64,000 bases of DNA, taken from NCBI GenBank assembly GCA_918807975.1, contig OU964919.1, positions 38,881,824 through 38,945,823 of the forward strand, given 5' to 3'. The translations under genes and the position numbers were made by a program. The notes under the pieces are model-generated. The model was not told where the DNA came from. It worked only from the letters and a program-made list of their open reading frames with translations, and did no database searches. The stretch is from Aplidium turbinatum. Taxonomy: Eukaryota; Chordata; Ascidiacea; Aplousobranchia; Polyclinidae. Shown here piece by piece: positions 21,301-63,041 of the stretch (positions within the stretch are counted from its first letter, which is position 1; every line of letters starts with the position of its first letter).

Positions 21301-22484
21301 AATTGTCGTTTTTGGGTACCATTGCAAAAATTGAAATGTCAAGTTTAACATATAAAATTTCAAAATAATGACTTTTCAAACTTATAGACAAATGATTTGT
21401 TTTTACACCAGTGCAACTTCTGTTGAAATAGCACCAGCGGATAACACGTAACAGCTGATTGAATTTGATCCAAAAACGCCCCCCCCCCTTGAGCAGTTAA
21501 CTTCCAAAAAAACGTTGAAAAGCAAAGAGTTAAGTACCCAGGCAGCAAAATCCGTCATTTTTACATTGATTCAACGTCGATTTTTCTGTCTGAGTAGGGA
21601 GTTGGTCTTTGATGCGATATGAGTCATTCTTTGCTGGCAGACAATAATTAGGAAGGTAGGCTATTTGTTATTTGCGCAAATTGCTTTGTAGTGCGAAAAG
21701 TGCATAGAATACTGTTTGCACAGAATCGGAAAAACAAAATTGATGAAATTCTTTGTTCAATGCAAGAAGACTTTCAAAATAAAATGTGAACTGAGAAATT
21801 TGACCTAGAAATGGCTAAAATAGGTCAAAAACCGTGTCTTTATCACATTTTCTACCTAAAATACTCAATCACGAATATATTTTGCGAAATAAATTGATTG
21901 AATTGATAGATAAGGCTTTTGACCAACGGCATACTTTTTCCCGTTGTTATTTGATATAAGCCGATGGAGTAATTAGCAATAAGAGAGACGTAGACCTAAT
22001 GGTCTCGGCCAGTAACTCTTGCCGCCAAAAGGAAGTAGTAACAGATACGGTTAAATAAGCTAAGGCTATTTCTTTTGGGGTAAGTTGACTAGTTGAGCAA
22101 CTGCTCCAAGATACTTCAACTAGCATTGCACACTTTACCCCATCCTGATTTTTGTGACAAAATTACAAATATTTAAAAAACTACAAGACTAACCAACCTG
22201 AACGTTTTATCTCACACTTTATACTTACCAATACAAAAAATAGTGTAACAATAAAGTTATTCAGTTTTGACAAAAAATAAAAATTTCGAATTTTCGACAT
22301 AAACAATAGGCTATAATTGCGTGCCATTGTAAAATGCAATTCTCAGTGGACATAACAAATACATTGAATGAAGTGGCATTATGAGTGATATATCTAGAAC
22401 AAATATAAAAAAATTCCGCTGACTCGTTTTTCCAAAAACAGGGTTGCTCATTTTACCCCATTGCACACTTTACCCCAGTCTCCC
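18392..22484. mobile_element. About 4.1-kb element with GGGAGGGTGGGGTAAG-type inverted ends
   Basis: The left end GGGAGGGTGGGGTAAGATG faces the right end CACTTTACCCCAGTCTCCC. Further copies of GGGGTAAGTTGAGCAA and its complement lie subterminally (about 18585-18640, 22078-22145 and 22440). No transposase is recognised inside. The interior includes a dispersed repeat (21374-21490) and ATTGATTCAAC words. Target duplications are not clear. Confidence 0.55.
21374..21490 (-). repeat. Dispersed repeat (partner at 60160-60290)
   Basis: In reverse it reads TTGGATCAAATTCAATCAGC and GGTGCTATTTCAACAGAAGT next to a G/C homopolymer. The same arrangement occurs plus-strand at 60168-60270 after a 21-G run. 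The family is unknown. Confidence 0.5.
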
Positions 22485-22766
22485 TTAGTACTGAAAGAAC
22501 TGCACAATCAACGACTGGCATTCCTGAATGTACGATATATATAAGCTTGTCGCTACTGTGGCATCATTCGGGTCCAGTAGTGCGGTTTGTGAGAGGGGCT
22601 TCTCGATCTTATCTCGGATAGCAAGCCTACACGCAGGTCTACTGTATGTTCCAGGCGAACTTGGTTCTCTTGGCGTTTGAAAAGAAAATGACCGAGAAAA
22701 TAGACGTGGACGTTTTTGTTAATAGATTCAGTGTAGTCCATCCACGCCTTCTGTTAAGGTAGGACC

Positions 22767-22964
22767 CAGTGGCGTAGCTAGGGAATGTGCCGGAATGTGC
22801 CGCCCGGGGCGGATTCAGATTTTGCCAACCCTTCAAGAAAAAGCACGTGAAAATGAAATGCGTTTTTTTATTAGATTATAATCAAAATGAAAAATCGTAG
22901 TCTGAAAGTGCCGCCCCCAGACGTGCTGCCCGGGGCGGTCCGCCCCCTCCTAGCTACGTCACTG
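22767..22964. mobile_element. hAT MITE, CAGTGGCGTAGC family
   Basis: The ends CAGTGGCGTAGCTAGGG and CCTAGCTACGTCACTG are flanked by exact 8-bp repeats gtaggacc (22759-22766 and 22965-22972). It is 198 bp with paired GC-rich GTGCCGCCC and CCGCCCC segments. It has no coding capacity. Confidence 0.92.
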
Positions 22965-22972
22965 GTAGGACC

Positions 22973-23686
22973 TAACCTATCTATGGCGAGGATACATTTC
23001 ACTGATGGTGTGAAGTAGATTATCACTATTATCATTAAAGGATTGATCTTGAAGAGATGATTGTTGATTCTGCACTAGAAAAAATGAAGTGCTTTATACA
23101 ATTATTTACAAAACGATGAGTGACAGGTGCCGCAGCTGCAGCCCTATTTCATTATAATTCAACGCCTATTTTCTATATGTATAGGCCTAATATATTTTGT
23201 CTGATTTATGCAGCGCATTAGAGGAAAATGCAAATATACTAAAACTAACTCGAAGTCCATGAAAGGCAATGGATTAACTTACAAAAGAATCAACTACAAA
23301 ATCATAAATTTCATTGCTGTCTCTATGCCAATTTTTAACCATTTTATCACCAGTTGATGGTCGGATGTTATAAAAATGATTTTGCTTTTCAATTTCTATG
23401 CTGGCGTCTTTATAACTGTTTAAGCTACAGCATGTAATTCACTCTATAATGCCAGTTCACGCTGCTGTTTCTATGATAAATCTATGCTAATGTAAACGCT
23501 GTATTATAGTTTTATTGTTTTTGCGTAAATGTAGGCTACCGTACCCACATTGTGTACAAACGTCGTTTTCGTACATGATACGGAAAGTAAAAGTTGAGCC
23601 CCCTCTAGAATACTTATTGCCCCCCCCCCCCTATTGCTACAAGCTAGCTACGGGCCTGAATAGCGCCACAGCCAACAGCTCTTGTC
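22973..23686. other. Intergenic stretch
   Basis: AT-rich, without a supported gene. A C-rich stretch near 23605-23660 (GCCCCCCCCCCCCTATTGC, TAGCTACGGGCC) looks like a stray end of a CAGTGGCGTAGC-type element. Confidence 0.35.
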
Positions 23687-23982
23687 CGCCCTGTTAGCTC
23701 AGTGGTTAGGCGCCTGGCTCAAGATCACAGGGCGCTGGTTCGACTCTGGGGGTGTGCGCTTGAGCAACGCATTTCAAGACTGCTCTCCTTTCAGCAGCAC
23801 CTAGTGAATGGAATAGCCTAATTCCCCGGCAACAACACTTCAGCAATCGGAAAACTTCACTTTGACAATCCCGGTAACCGGCCCTGCCGGCCCTGTAACC
23901 GAACCTTTACAAGTAGGCCTAGCTTATGCGAAACTACCAGAAATAACCTATCAAGGCTTTGTTATTCCGAGGATAAAGATTA
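23687..23982 (+). mobile_element. tRNA-derived SINE, family 2
   Basis: A box TTAGCTCAGTGG and B box GGTTCGACTCT, then GTGTGCGCTTGAGCAACGCA, GGTAACCGGCCCTG and the tail CCGAGGATAAAGATTAAAAA. It is nearly full length and oriented plus. Confidence 0.88.
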
Positions 23983-24204
23983 AAAATAAAACAAAAAAGG
24001 CTTAAATAGACCTATTATTGAAAATTCGTAGTAGCCTATTAAATTGTGGAAGTTTCTTTCCTTTACTAAAAATTGAAAAATCTGCAAGATCAAGCGGCGC
24101 TGATTGGACTCTCGAGGTGAGCAACGCTTTTTAAACACAGCTTTAAACTTAGTGACAACCAAAATTGAACATTTAGACTAGGTCTCTTCCTAGGTCATTT
24201 AGTC

Positions 24205-24290
24205 CAGTGATTCTCAACCTTTTTTGGCCCATGGACCATGTTTAAAAAAAATCTAGATGACCCACTTTGCTATGTTGATACGGGTTATAG
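24205..24290 (+). mobile_element. Unpaired hAT-type end
   Basis: CAGTGATTCTCAACCTTTTT followed by TGGCCCATGGACCATG has the look of a hAT terminus of the GGTTCTCAACC group. The fold-back element at 24291 follows it. I could not find the opposite end. Confidence 0.4.
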
Positions 24291-24507
24291 GCAAATTGTT
24301 CGTAAGCAATTGTTCGTAAAACAATTGTTCGTAAACTGTTTTTAGTAAAATGAAACCCGTAAAACAATTCTTCGTAAAGCATTTCTTCGTATAGGCTACA
24401 TCAAATTTTAACTGCATGCACGAAAAAATGCTTTAGGAAGAATTGTTTTACGAAGAATTAATTTTACGAACAATTGTTTTACGAACAATTGCTTACGAAC
24501 AATTTGT
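24291..24507. repeat. Fold-back element of TTGTTCGTAA units (copy 1)
   Basis: It begins GCAAATTGTTCGTAAGCAAT and ends ATTGCTTACGAACAATTTG. About four TTGTTCGTAA or TTCTTCGTAA units on the left face their complements on the right around CTGCATGCACG. It resembles a MITE made of short tandem units. The same core in opposite orientation lies at 51667-52076. Confidence 0.8.
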
Positions 24508-25180
24508 TGGACACCGTTGATACGGTACCTCATGAACGCCACAAGCGAAACTGTATTGCACATAGGTCAGAAGACTCAAGGGCGTGTTTAATTTTAGTTT
24601 TTAATAAAATAATACTTAATTAACTAATTAAGCCAACCCTCTTTATTTGCACACTCAACCTTAACTACTTGAATACACATAATTTTAATTTTAAATTTTA
24701 TTCTAACAAAACATCATGCACATATTGTTTCAATAGAATGGTATAATGTCTCAGTTTTACCTTCTTAACTACACGAGCTTCTAACATTTTGTTAATTTGA
24801 AAGTACTGCAGAATACAGTAGGCCTATACTTAATTTAGCGTATGAAAAAATATAACATGTGACATTCATAAAATAATGTAATTAACATTCAATGAAAAGG
24901 TGAAAAGCTTTACTCCCCCTAAAGAAACTTTGTACCATGAAGAAGCGCAATCTTCGTGCACCGACAACACCACAACAATTACAGCAACATAGGATTTATT
25001 GATTAGGCCTCCCAGCACTTCACTTATGCCTTGAACAGTTCAATAGCCTATACTCGTCAACTAGTAAAATAAGTTCAAAAACTGCTGAGCTTGTGTTTAT
25101 CTAGCACTTCCAGAAAAATCGATCAAAAATCACGAAGTAGGCTAAACATGATTATTACGTGACGCTCACATACAATCATG
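24508..25180. other. Intergenic stretch
   Basis: AT-rich; no gene or repeat recognised. Confidence 0.35.
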
Positions 25181-25189
25181 CATGCTACA

Positions 25190-25397
25190 TCGTGGCTGAA
25201 TAGCCGAGTGGTGAGAGCCCTGGAACGGCAATCGAAAGGGAGCCGGTTCGACACCGCTCAAGAGCATACGACTGTGTCTCTGGTAGGACACTTAAAGGCA
25301 TGCCTGAAGGTGGACACGAAACTTGGCTTCCTTGCCTTCCGGTCCACTTAATCTAAATCTTCAACCACTTGTTGTAAGCCTGGATACGACAAACATA
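25190..25397 (+). mobile_element. tRNA-derived SINE, family 3, with a 9-bp target duplication
   Basis: A box ATAGCCGAGTGG and B box CCGGTTCGACACC, then CTCAAGAGCATACGACTGTG, GGTCCACTTAATCTAAATCT and the end GTAAGCCTGGATACGACAAA. It is flanked by exact catgctaca repeats (25181-25189 and 25398-25406). A decayed copy lies at 62625-62803. Confidence 0.88.
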
Positions 25398-25406
25398 CAT
25401 GCTACA

Positions 25407-26588
25407 CAAATTTCTTACACCAGTATGCAGTCCTTGCATATAATTTACTGTGGTAAACGATACACTTTTGAAGAACGTTTTATCAAAGATTTATAGAACT
25501 CTCTGTGGACCAACAGAAATTGCATAGCCTACAGTATTTTTCCAACCCTAATCCCAATGCATGAAATTCTCTTCCTGTGCAATGTGTATATAGCCTGATT
25601 AAACATTGCAAATATGAATGAGATGTTTTAATAATGAAAAGGTTTCATCAATAGCAAATTAAGCTAAATGACATAGACTATTATAACTTTGCCTTGGCTG
25701 CACGCTGTAGGTTTACTACAAAAGAAAGATTAGGCTATCATAGCACTAGCCTAAATCTGGCAGGTAGAAGTTTCCAAAATAGGAGTTTTTGACAGTTTTG
25801 GCTAAGATTCTTGCAAACTTAGATATTCTGTAATGTTCAATTGTATTTCTGACGGAGGCTGCGCAACTTCTCGCTCTGCCTGTTTCAAAACGTGACAACA
25901 ATACAAAATGGATTTTTGATTAAATCATGTTATTTAACTGAATGCCTGATGAACACTGTGAACAGCCTCATTCAATTTTCATGGATTTTTGATCTCAACT
26001 GCTGTTCCAGTTTAATCAGAAAGGCCACTCGCATTCTGCAATGGTCAGTCAGCCATGAGAAATAGCCTACAGCAATCTCCATTGCTTCAACAGGTGCTGA
26101 CGCAATTTAGGTAGTCAGAAGATGTCCATCAACTTCCTTCCGCTGCCTCGTGCTAACAGTTTATTCGAAACCACATCAACTACGTTTATTTCCATATTTG
26201 TTTATATAAAAATAAGAATTTCAAATATAAAAATATTTCCCACTTAAACTATTGTTTTTGACTTCTTAAAATTTTTCATTTGGGCCTATACTAAACTAAG
26301 TCACTACTACTGTCTAAATTGCAACTCCACTTCAGAGTTGAGCATTAAGCGTAGTCTGGTTTCATGAAATAGGAGTGGAAGTTTCAAAAATCACACTCCG
26401 CTTGACACTGCTTCGCTTGACACTGCTCCGCTTCGGATTTATCAAAGTCCGAACGAGCAAATTTAAGCATGGCATATTGTTGGTGTCTTTTGTTTTTCTT
26501 ACGTTGAGCTGATACAAAATCTGCACTAGCTTACGTCTTGACTTCGTGCAACGTACAAAAAATAATAAACTTACAGCAGGGGCCTGAG
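25407..26588. other. Intergenic stretch
   Basis: No gene supported. Around 26400-26440 CGCTTGACACTGCT is tandemly repeated. The rest is AT-rich. Confidence 0.35.
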
Positions 26589-27145
26589 CAGGGGTTCTTA
26601 ATGTTCTTTCGCTGTTACCCCTTTGATGTCATTTGTAAAACTTTGTGCCCCCTTTTAGGTTATAAATCAAAGTTAAACTACATACATTTTAGATATTTTA
26701 GATTGAAAAACAAAGTTTATTTTTCATCATTCACACATCAAAAGGTGAAATGGATCCCGATCTACTCTTCCTCGCATTAATGTGAAGGATGTAACTGCTT
26801 TTTCGAAGCCAGCAGTTTTATTCGTGGCTTAGTGGAAGACGGTGCACACCGCATGTCAGGTTACGAGCTAGTGTTTTCACACGAGCAAAAGCAGAAAATG
26901 GCGTCAATAACAGCGAGTGTTACCAAACAATGGATTAAACAACAACCGCAAGAACAAGCGCTGGAAACTAAAAGTTCAAACAATGTCACATCACCAGTCA
27001 ATACTCAATAATCGTGACCCAAGGTAAGTTGTAGCCAACATATTTGCTCTCAACCTGTACAATACAGTAGCATACTAATGCAAAGGCCTTTCATCTCCGT
27101 ACCCCTTTTGGAGAATCTTCAGGCACCGTAGTTTAAGAACCACTG
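26589..27145. mobile_element. Probable hAT-type element
   Basis: The ends CAGGGGTTCTTAATGTT and GTTTAAGAACCACTG are inverted partners, with paired CCCCTTT words inside. No matching 8-bp duplication is visible, so an old or rearranged copy is likely. Confidence 0.5.
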
Positions 27146-27232
27146 GTTTACGGGCTAGATAAAACGTAGGCTATATTTGAAAATTGAAAAGCGTAAAAAC
27201 GTTTGTTTCTGTTAGATGTTAGTAGCCTACAG

Positions 27233-27805
27233 CAGGGGTCACCAAACTACGGCCCGCGAACGGATTTTATCCGGCCCGTCACGTGCTGCGGAAGTAACAG
27301 CTGCACTACAACTGTTAAAGAAAAAAGTTGAACCAAACTTTTTGTAAAGGACTGACGTTGCTATTTATCATTAGGCCACCACAAATGGGGACAGTCTAGG
27401 CCAAATTTGGAAAGATGTAATGTTTTTTCAAGAGCACGATGCCCTGTAGTGTAGGCCTATCACAGCAGGAGATAAATTTTCCAGCAACCTTTCGATTTTG
27501 ATCACAACTTTGCTATTCCACCGGTGCTGCCGCCGGGGTGGAAGCTGACTTGGTGACCTCATAAGGTCTTTCGCTTCCTTCCTCTCTCACTTCTATGTAA
27601 TGTACCAGTGTATTTGTCGTGATAATTTGAGAAAAAAATAAACCAGTGATTGATTGATTGACTTTGTTATTTATTGTGCTCAATTCAAGTCAATGGAAAT
27701 TCGAAATAGTTGTAGGCTTTTATCTTTTCGCAATTTGCATCCGGCCCGCAGCTGTTAATCTCGCAGCAATCCGGCCCTCAGAGAAAAAAATTTTGGTGAC
27801 CCCTG
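27233..27805. mobile_element. hAT-type non-autonomous element
   Basis: The ends CAGGGGTCACCAAACTACGG and TTTTGGTGACCCCTG, with GGCCCG words near both ends. The flanks gcctacag and gcctcctg agree at 6 of 8 bases. At 573 bp it has no transposase. It lies upstream of a TGATTGATTGA simple repeat at about 27645. Confidence 0.75.
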
Positions 27806-27964
27806 GCCTCCTGTAAGCTACAGGTTGCTATTAAAAGTTGATGGAACATTCTCCCGTTATATGAGAGTTACGAATCAAACAATGAAAACTATTAATACTA
27901 CAAAAAGTGCTCAATGCCAAGCAAAAAGCAAAGCAGAGCGAATTAAATCAAATATAGTTATCTA

Positions 27965-28075
27965 AACCCTTGACAGCCTGTTTCACCTAAACACAACTTT
28001 TCCCGTGTCCTTATTCAAATAGAATAAAGACCTTCTGATGATCCTCCTTTTAGGTGAAACAGGCTGTCAAGGGTT
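27965..28075. repeat. Hairpin MITE flanked by TA
   Basis: The 27-bp arms AACCCTTGACAGCCTGTTTC... (left) and its complement (right, 28049-28075) are perfect and enclose about 57 nt. A TA dinucleotide lies on each side. It looks like a minimal Tc1/mariner-type MITE. It sits 140 bp beyond the GH9 stop codon. Confidence 0.75.
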
Positions 28076-28117
28076 TACGTGGATATGAGTTACGAATCAT
28101 ATGCTTAATTTTACCTT

Positions 28118-28123
28118 TTTATT
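28118..28123 (-). terminator. Candidate GH9 polyadenylation signal
   Basis: AATAAA on the minus strand about 95 nt beyond the stop codon. Another AATAAA overlaps the stop itself (28218-28223). Either could direct 3' end formation; the sequence alone cannot decide. Confidence 0.4.
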
Positions 28124-28218
28124 TTTTTCACATTTGGGTTTGTTAAAATAGCAAGATAAATCATCATTACGGTACTGTTAAGTTACTATTGTTGTGCTAT
28201 TATGAAATTTATAAAGTT

Positions 28219-59013
<30,795 letters not shown>

Positions 59014-61612
59014 CCCTCCCTTTTACATCAGGTTTAGTGCAATAATAGTTGCGAATACCTTTTACAAAGAATTATTTGTTAGAATAACAGTTTATTCAAG
59101 AAATGTAACGGACGTGGGCAAATTGTGGCATTATGCAAGTGAAGACTATTGATCTGCTTTAAAAGTGTTGGCTGACCTCATAACGACGGACAAGGGCTTT
59201 CTTGAAATCTCTTTCTATGGTATCAATCAGTCAGTCCAGTTTAGTTCAGTTGGTTGTAACTCTCATTCGATTGAATGCACAGTATTCTACTGGTTAGGCT
59301 ACAATAGCAGAAAATGTAAATAGCCTACAGTATAGCTGCTTTTATTTATAGGCTATTGAAGCTACACCGTGTAAAGGCACCGAAAAAAACATGTGGTTGT
59401 CTAAGTCAAAGTGCCCCAGAAATTACATGTTGGAGTCACCATCATCGTTAATCTGCCGAGAAAAGGAACTGGTCACCCTTCTTTCGTAAGTGCCTATGGA
59501 TTAGTACAATAAGAACCCATGGCGTGAGAACCTCATCTTCCGATGCTCGGATGAAATATGGGACTCACCATCACCTATTGTTGATCAGTTTTGAACATCT
59601 TTTTAACGTAGGCCTACCGGTGGTTTTCATCTTGTTTGGACAAGTTATAACTTACTAACGATGCGTTATAATTCAATAAAACTCCTGATTTCCTGCTTTG
59701 AAATAAATCAACTTTTTGTTGAAACTATTGCCAACAACGAAGTTTTAAAATATTTTTGCCAATATCTTGCACTTCAGTAATAGCCTAGCTGTTAGGTACT
59801 TCAAGTAATATACTTGTCAGAAGATTTGTTTTTTGGTATTGCGTTTAGCTTTCCTAGGTGAAGTGATCGAATCATTGGCGTTGATCTCAGCTGGAGAAAA
59901 AATAGTTTTGCCCAAGGCGATGATTCTTTATTACTTGTCCAACAACTTTTCTTGAGCAGAATCTATTCTGTAGTTTCGTGCAAGTTAAGCAATGCATTGT
60001 CCTTTGATAGGGCGTTTGTTGCTAATATCCTTTTTTGCAAAGCGCCGTTGTCTGCATCAACTAGTTTTCTCTATTCCTTTTTTTCTTGGTTGCGTACGAA
60101 ATTATCTAACCAGAAACAAACAAATATATTAGTTTTTAGGACGGAGGTCTTTGCAAGTTTTGCTCAAGGGGGGGGGGGGGGGGGGGGGTTGGATCACATT
60201 CAATTTGCTGTTACATGTGGTCCGCTGGCGTTATTTCGCCAGAATTTGTGCTGGTGTATAGAAATTCATTTATCTATAAGTTTAAAGGGTCAATATTCTC
60301 AGAGGAGAATGAGTAGGAACATTTTTATTTTGACCAAAAAACAATTTTTTTTACTTTATTTTTATCAAACTTTGACTTTATTTTGATTTAACGAAATTGC
60401 TTATTTGTAGAGGCCACAGTCTTCTTTGAATTGATAGGCCTGCCATGTTACCCAAACATAATATTTTGTCGAAAAGTTAAGGTGTTTTATGGGTTATAAA
60501 AAGTGCGTCGTGTTTTTTGGCGATAATTTTAGGTAGGCCTAGCTTGTGTTATTTTGTCCTTGTGGAAAGGGCACTTTGTCTCGATTTTCTCCGCATGGTA
60601 AATTAAATTCATCAGCAAAATTTCGACAAAGGTCTAAATCTGAAGACGATTTAGCTTACTTAGGCTTTTTGTATTGCAGAATGTCAGTAAGCTAGGCCTA
60701 TTCCTAAAATCCAAACAGTTGATCTTCGAAATAACCACGTTTGTGAAGAGGAAGTGTTTTATGAGAATTGTTAAAATACGTAACAATGGATAAACAATGG
60801 ACAATTTGCGATAAAAGTTACTGCTGATCCAAGTGGGCGTTGTGACATATATTCTGCTTTTAGGCTATGGGTTATATACTGTAGGCCTAATATGGTTTAA
60901 TTGTGTCGCAGTTCCTGATTTACAATGCTTCCACGAAGATTTTGACAAAAATTACTCTCAAGAAACACAAAAAGTCTGTCAAAAGCCATAATTTGAAAAT
61001 TTTTGACTTTATTGAAAATTTTGACTTTGTTGTCAATTTTAACTTTATTTTGACATATAAACTTCTTGGAAACACTCCCCTAGGTGCTGAAAAGAACTTC
61101 ATTCTTTAATTGTGGCAGACGAGGTCCTTAAAATTTTTTGACTGTATTGACTTTTGCGGGCCCTAAGAATGAGTGTTTTTATTAAAAAAAGAAGGCAATT
61201 GAATAAACTGTTGTGATAACTTGAAATTTCTAATTTCAAGTTAGTTGCTTTTGGAATTATGGATAGGCTACCATATCCGTAAAGTCCCATTTAAAATATC
61301 ATGTAGCCTTCACAGCTAAATCATAAGGCTCACGCTGTTTCAGGAACGAGGAAGCGACTGATTCTTAACTAACTCATCTACTACTTGTTTTAAAGTAGCA
61401 GGTTTGGTGGCCTGTTTAACTATATTTATCGATGCATATACCGCAATATTTTTAGATCTTTTCATGCACGTCTTAAACCATTATGGATTTCCACCTTTTT
61501 CTTTTGTTGGTTTTGTTGCTGTATTTCTTTTTCACAATATCATTTCTTTTGCATTCTGACAAAGAAAAATAAATTGAATTGAATTATAGCAGGTTTATGA
61601 ATATCACTCATG
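59014..61612. other. Upstream region of the GH9 gene and intergenic sequence
   Basis: The sequence just upstream of the GH9 ATG (59014-59160) has no clear TATA box. Further on there is a 21-G run (60168-60188) followed by a dispersed repeat (partner at 21374-21490), then AT-rich sequence. No gene is supported, including the open frame at 59952-60386, which crosses the G run. Confidence 0.4.
60168..60188 (+). repeat. 21-base G homopolymer
   Basis: An uninterrupted run of 21 G. It can form a G-quadruplex and is prone to length error. It marks the edge of the dispersed repeat also seen at 21374-21490, where the homopolymer is 10 C on the plus strand. Confidence 0.85.
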
Positions 61613-62486
61613 CAGTGGCGTACGCAGGGGGGGGGGGGGGGGCATTGGGCCATGGCCCTCCCTCCCTTAAAAATGTTTTGTAGTTAACGACGTAGATAAA
61701 GGCATTTAATATGTTTTGCATTGCTCTGTCAAAGCAATTACTGTAACAATGTTGTTTTATAGACTAAGCCAATACGAAATACATGGCCCAATCCACCTAC
61801 CCCACCCCAGGTATGCCAATGTAGCATAGTGTTCTGTAAGCCTTTTATAGTTATTAGTGAGAGAGAAATGGATAAAGTCTAAACTAAAACCATACTGGGA
61901 TATCATGAAGACGTCTGGGATATCAATGGCCAGTGGCGTAGCCAGGGGGGGGGGTCGGGGGTTACAACCCCACTTTGGCACGCGTGTGACGTCACGATAT
62001 TGAGAATGATGCTTTCAGTCTCTTTATGCTTAGGAATGATGCTTTCACTCTAAACAAAACTTGCCTAATTTTAAACAAAACTGCATTAAAAGAGCGAGTT
62101 TTGCCAATAAGTTACCAAACATTCAAACATCTCAGCCAGGAATTAACAACAAGAAAACATAGAGACTTAGCTTTATTTCCGAAAAATGCCGAAGAAAACA
62201 TGATCTTATCCTTTTGCTATGCCACCTGACAGCACCATTTTACAGGAATATTCATACCCACATTTTTGTTGAAAATGCTCTCAGAATGCACCAAATTCAA
62301 AGTAATTTTTCAAAATTTTCTGGGGAAGGCCGCCCAGACCCCCCGGCGCTGGGTGTCGTCTTAAGCGAAAACGCCGTCGGGCTTCGCCCGCCGGTCGTCA
62401 AAATCCCCCCTTTCAAAATTCCTGGCTACGCTACTCTCAATGGCCTCCCCCCCCCCCCCCTTGAGAAAATCTTGCGTACGCCACTG
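61613..62486. mobile_element. hAT-type element, CAGTGGCGTACGC family
   Basis: The ends CAGTGGCGTACGC and GCGTACGCCACTG are perfect inverted partners, followed inward by a G/C run on each side. The flanks cactcatg and tgactcatg agree with a one-base offset. It encloses a second hAT element at 61931-62436. Confidence 0.82.
61931..62436. mobile_element. Nested hAT-type element
   Basis: The ends CAGTGGCGTAGCCAG and CTGGCTACGCTACTC are flanked by exact tcaatggc repeats (61923-61930 and 62437-62444). It is 506 bp with no transposase. Confidence 0.9.
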
Positions 62487-62624
62487 TGACTCATGTATGA
62501 CATCTACTAAAAATACAGTATTTACAGAAACAGAAGAAACTTTGAATGTCATTTTTTATTGAAGATTGTGTCAACTAATTGGATAACACGTCTTCAGTCA
62601 GCTATTATTGAAACAATGTAACAA

Positions 62625-62803
62625 AGTAGGAGCATGCGTGACTCGAAACGACGCCGGTTCGACACAGCTCAAGAGCATCCGGCTGTGTCATGGAAGGACA
62701 CTAAAGGTAGCTATGTACTATTATTGGCTTTTTTGTCTCCCCGTCCACTTGATCTAAATCTTAGACCACCAGTTGTAAGCCTGAATACGACAAAAACAAA
62801 GGA
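62625..62803 (+). mobile_element. tRNA-derived SINE, family 3 (decayed)
   Basis: The B box CCGGTTCGACACAGC, CTCAAGAGCATCCGGCTGTG, GTCCACTTGATCTAAATCTT and GTAAGCCTGAATACGACAAA match the SINE at 25190-25397. The A-box region is eroded. Confidence 0.78.
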
Positions 62804-62959
62804 AATGTGAGATAAATCTCAATATTCAGCAAATCAGTCTTTTTTGTATTGATTCAACGTCTGCAGATGCTGAATCAATGTTAGACAAATTGGTTTACTA
62901 AATGAGTTGTGCTCAGTGTCTTTTCTTTAAATTCAAAAATTTTGCCTTTTTGTCTTGTC

Positions 62960-63033
62960 GTCTCTGTGGCGCAATGGATTAGCGCGCTGGACTTCTAATC
63001 CAGAGGTTCCGGGTTCGAGTCCCGGCAGGGATG
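62960..63033 (+). tRNA. tRNA-Arg (UCU anticodon)
   Basis: The cloverleaf closes fully: acceptor GTCTCTG with CAGGGAT plus discriminator G, D arm GCGC...GCGC, anticodon arm CTGGA-CTTCTAA-TCCAG with anticodon TCT, and T arm CCGGG-TTCGAGT-CCCGG. Internal promoters are A box TGGCGCAATGG and B box GGTTCGAGTCC. A T5 run (63037-63041) serves as the RNA polymerase III terminator. There is no intron. It looks functional, unlike the tRNA-derived SINE heads in the window. Confidence 0.96.
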
Positions 63034-63041
63034 CTTCTTTT

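Larger units (their letters stand above)
18154..22745 (+). pseudogene. hAT transposase relic split by a 4-kb element
   Basis: The left part (about 18154-18390) reads TSRTVNRSFHCIGYETEDID and AELQVAKQFLHNHVEVAEH. The right part (about 22488-22745) reads VATVASFGSSSAVCERGFSI, LSRIASLHAGLLY, then NLVLLAFEKKMTEKIDVDVF and VNRF in another frame. The right part is the hATC dimerisation region (C-E-R-G-F-S motif). A 4-kb element with GGGGTAA ends lies between them. Terminal repeats of the host element were not found. Confidence 0.55.

Noticed and set aside
59952-60386. 144-codon open frame, plus strand
   Set aside because: It crosses the 21-G run (poly-Gly), has no domain and depends on the exact homopolymer length.
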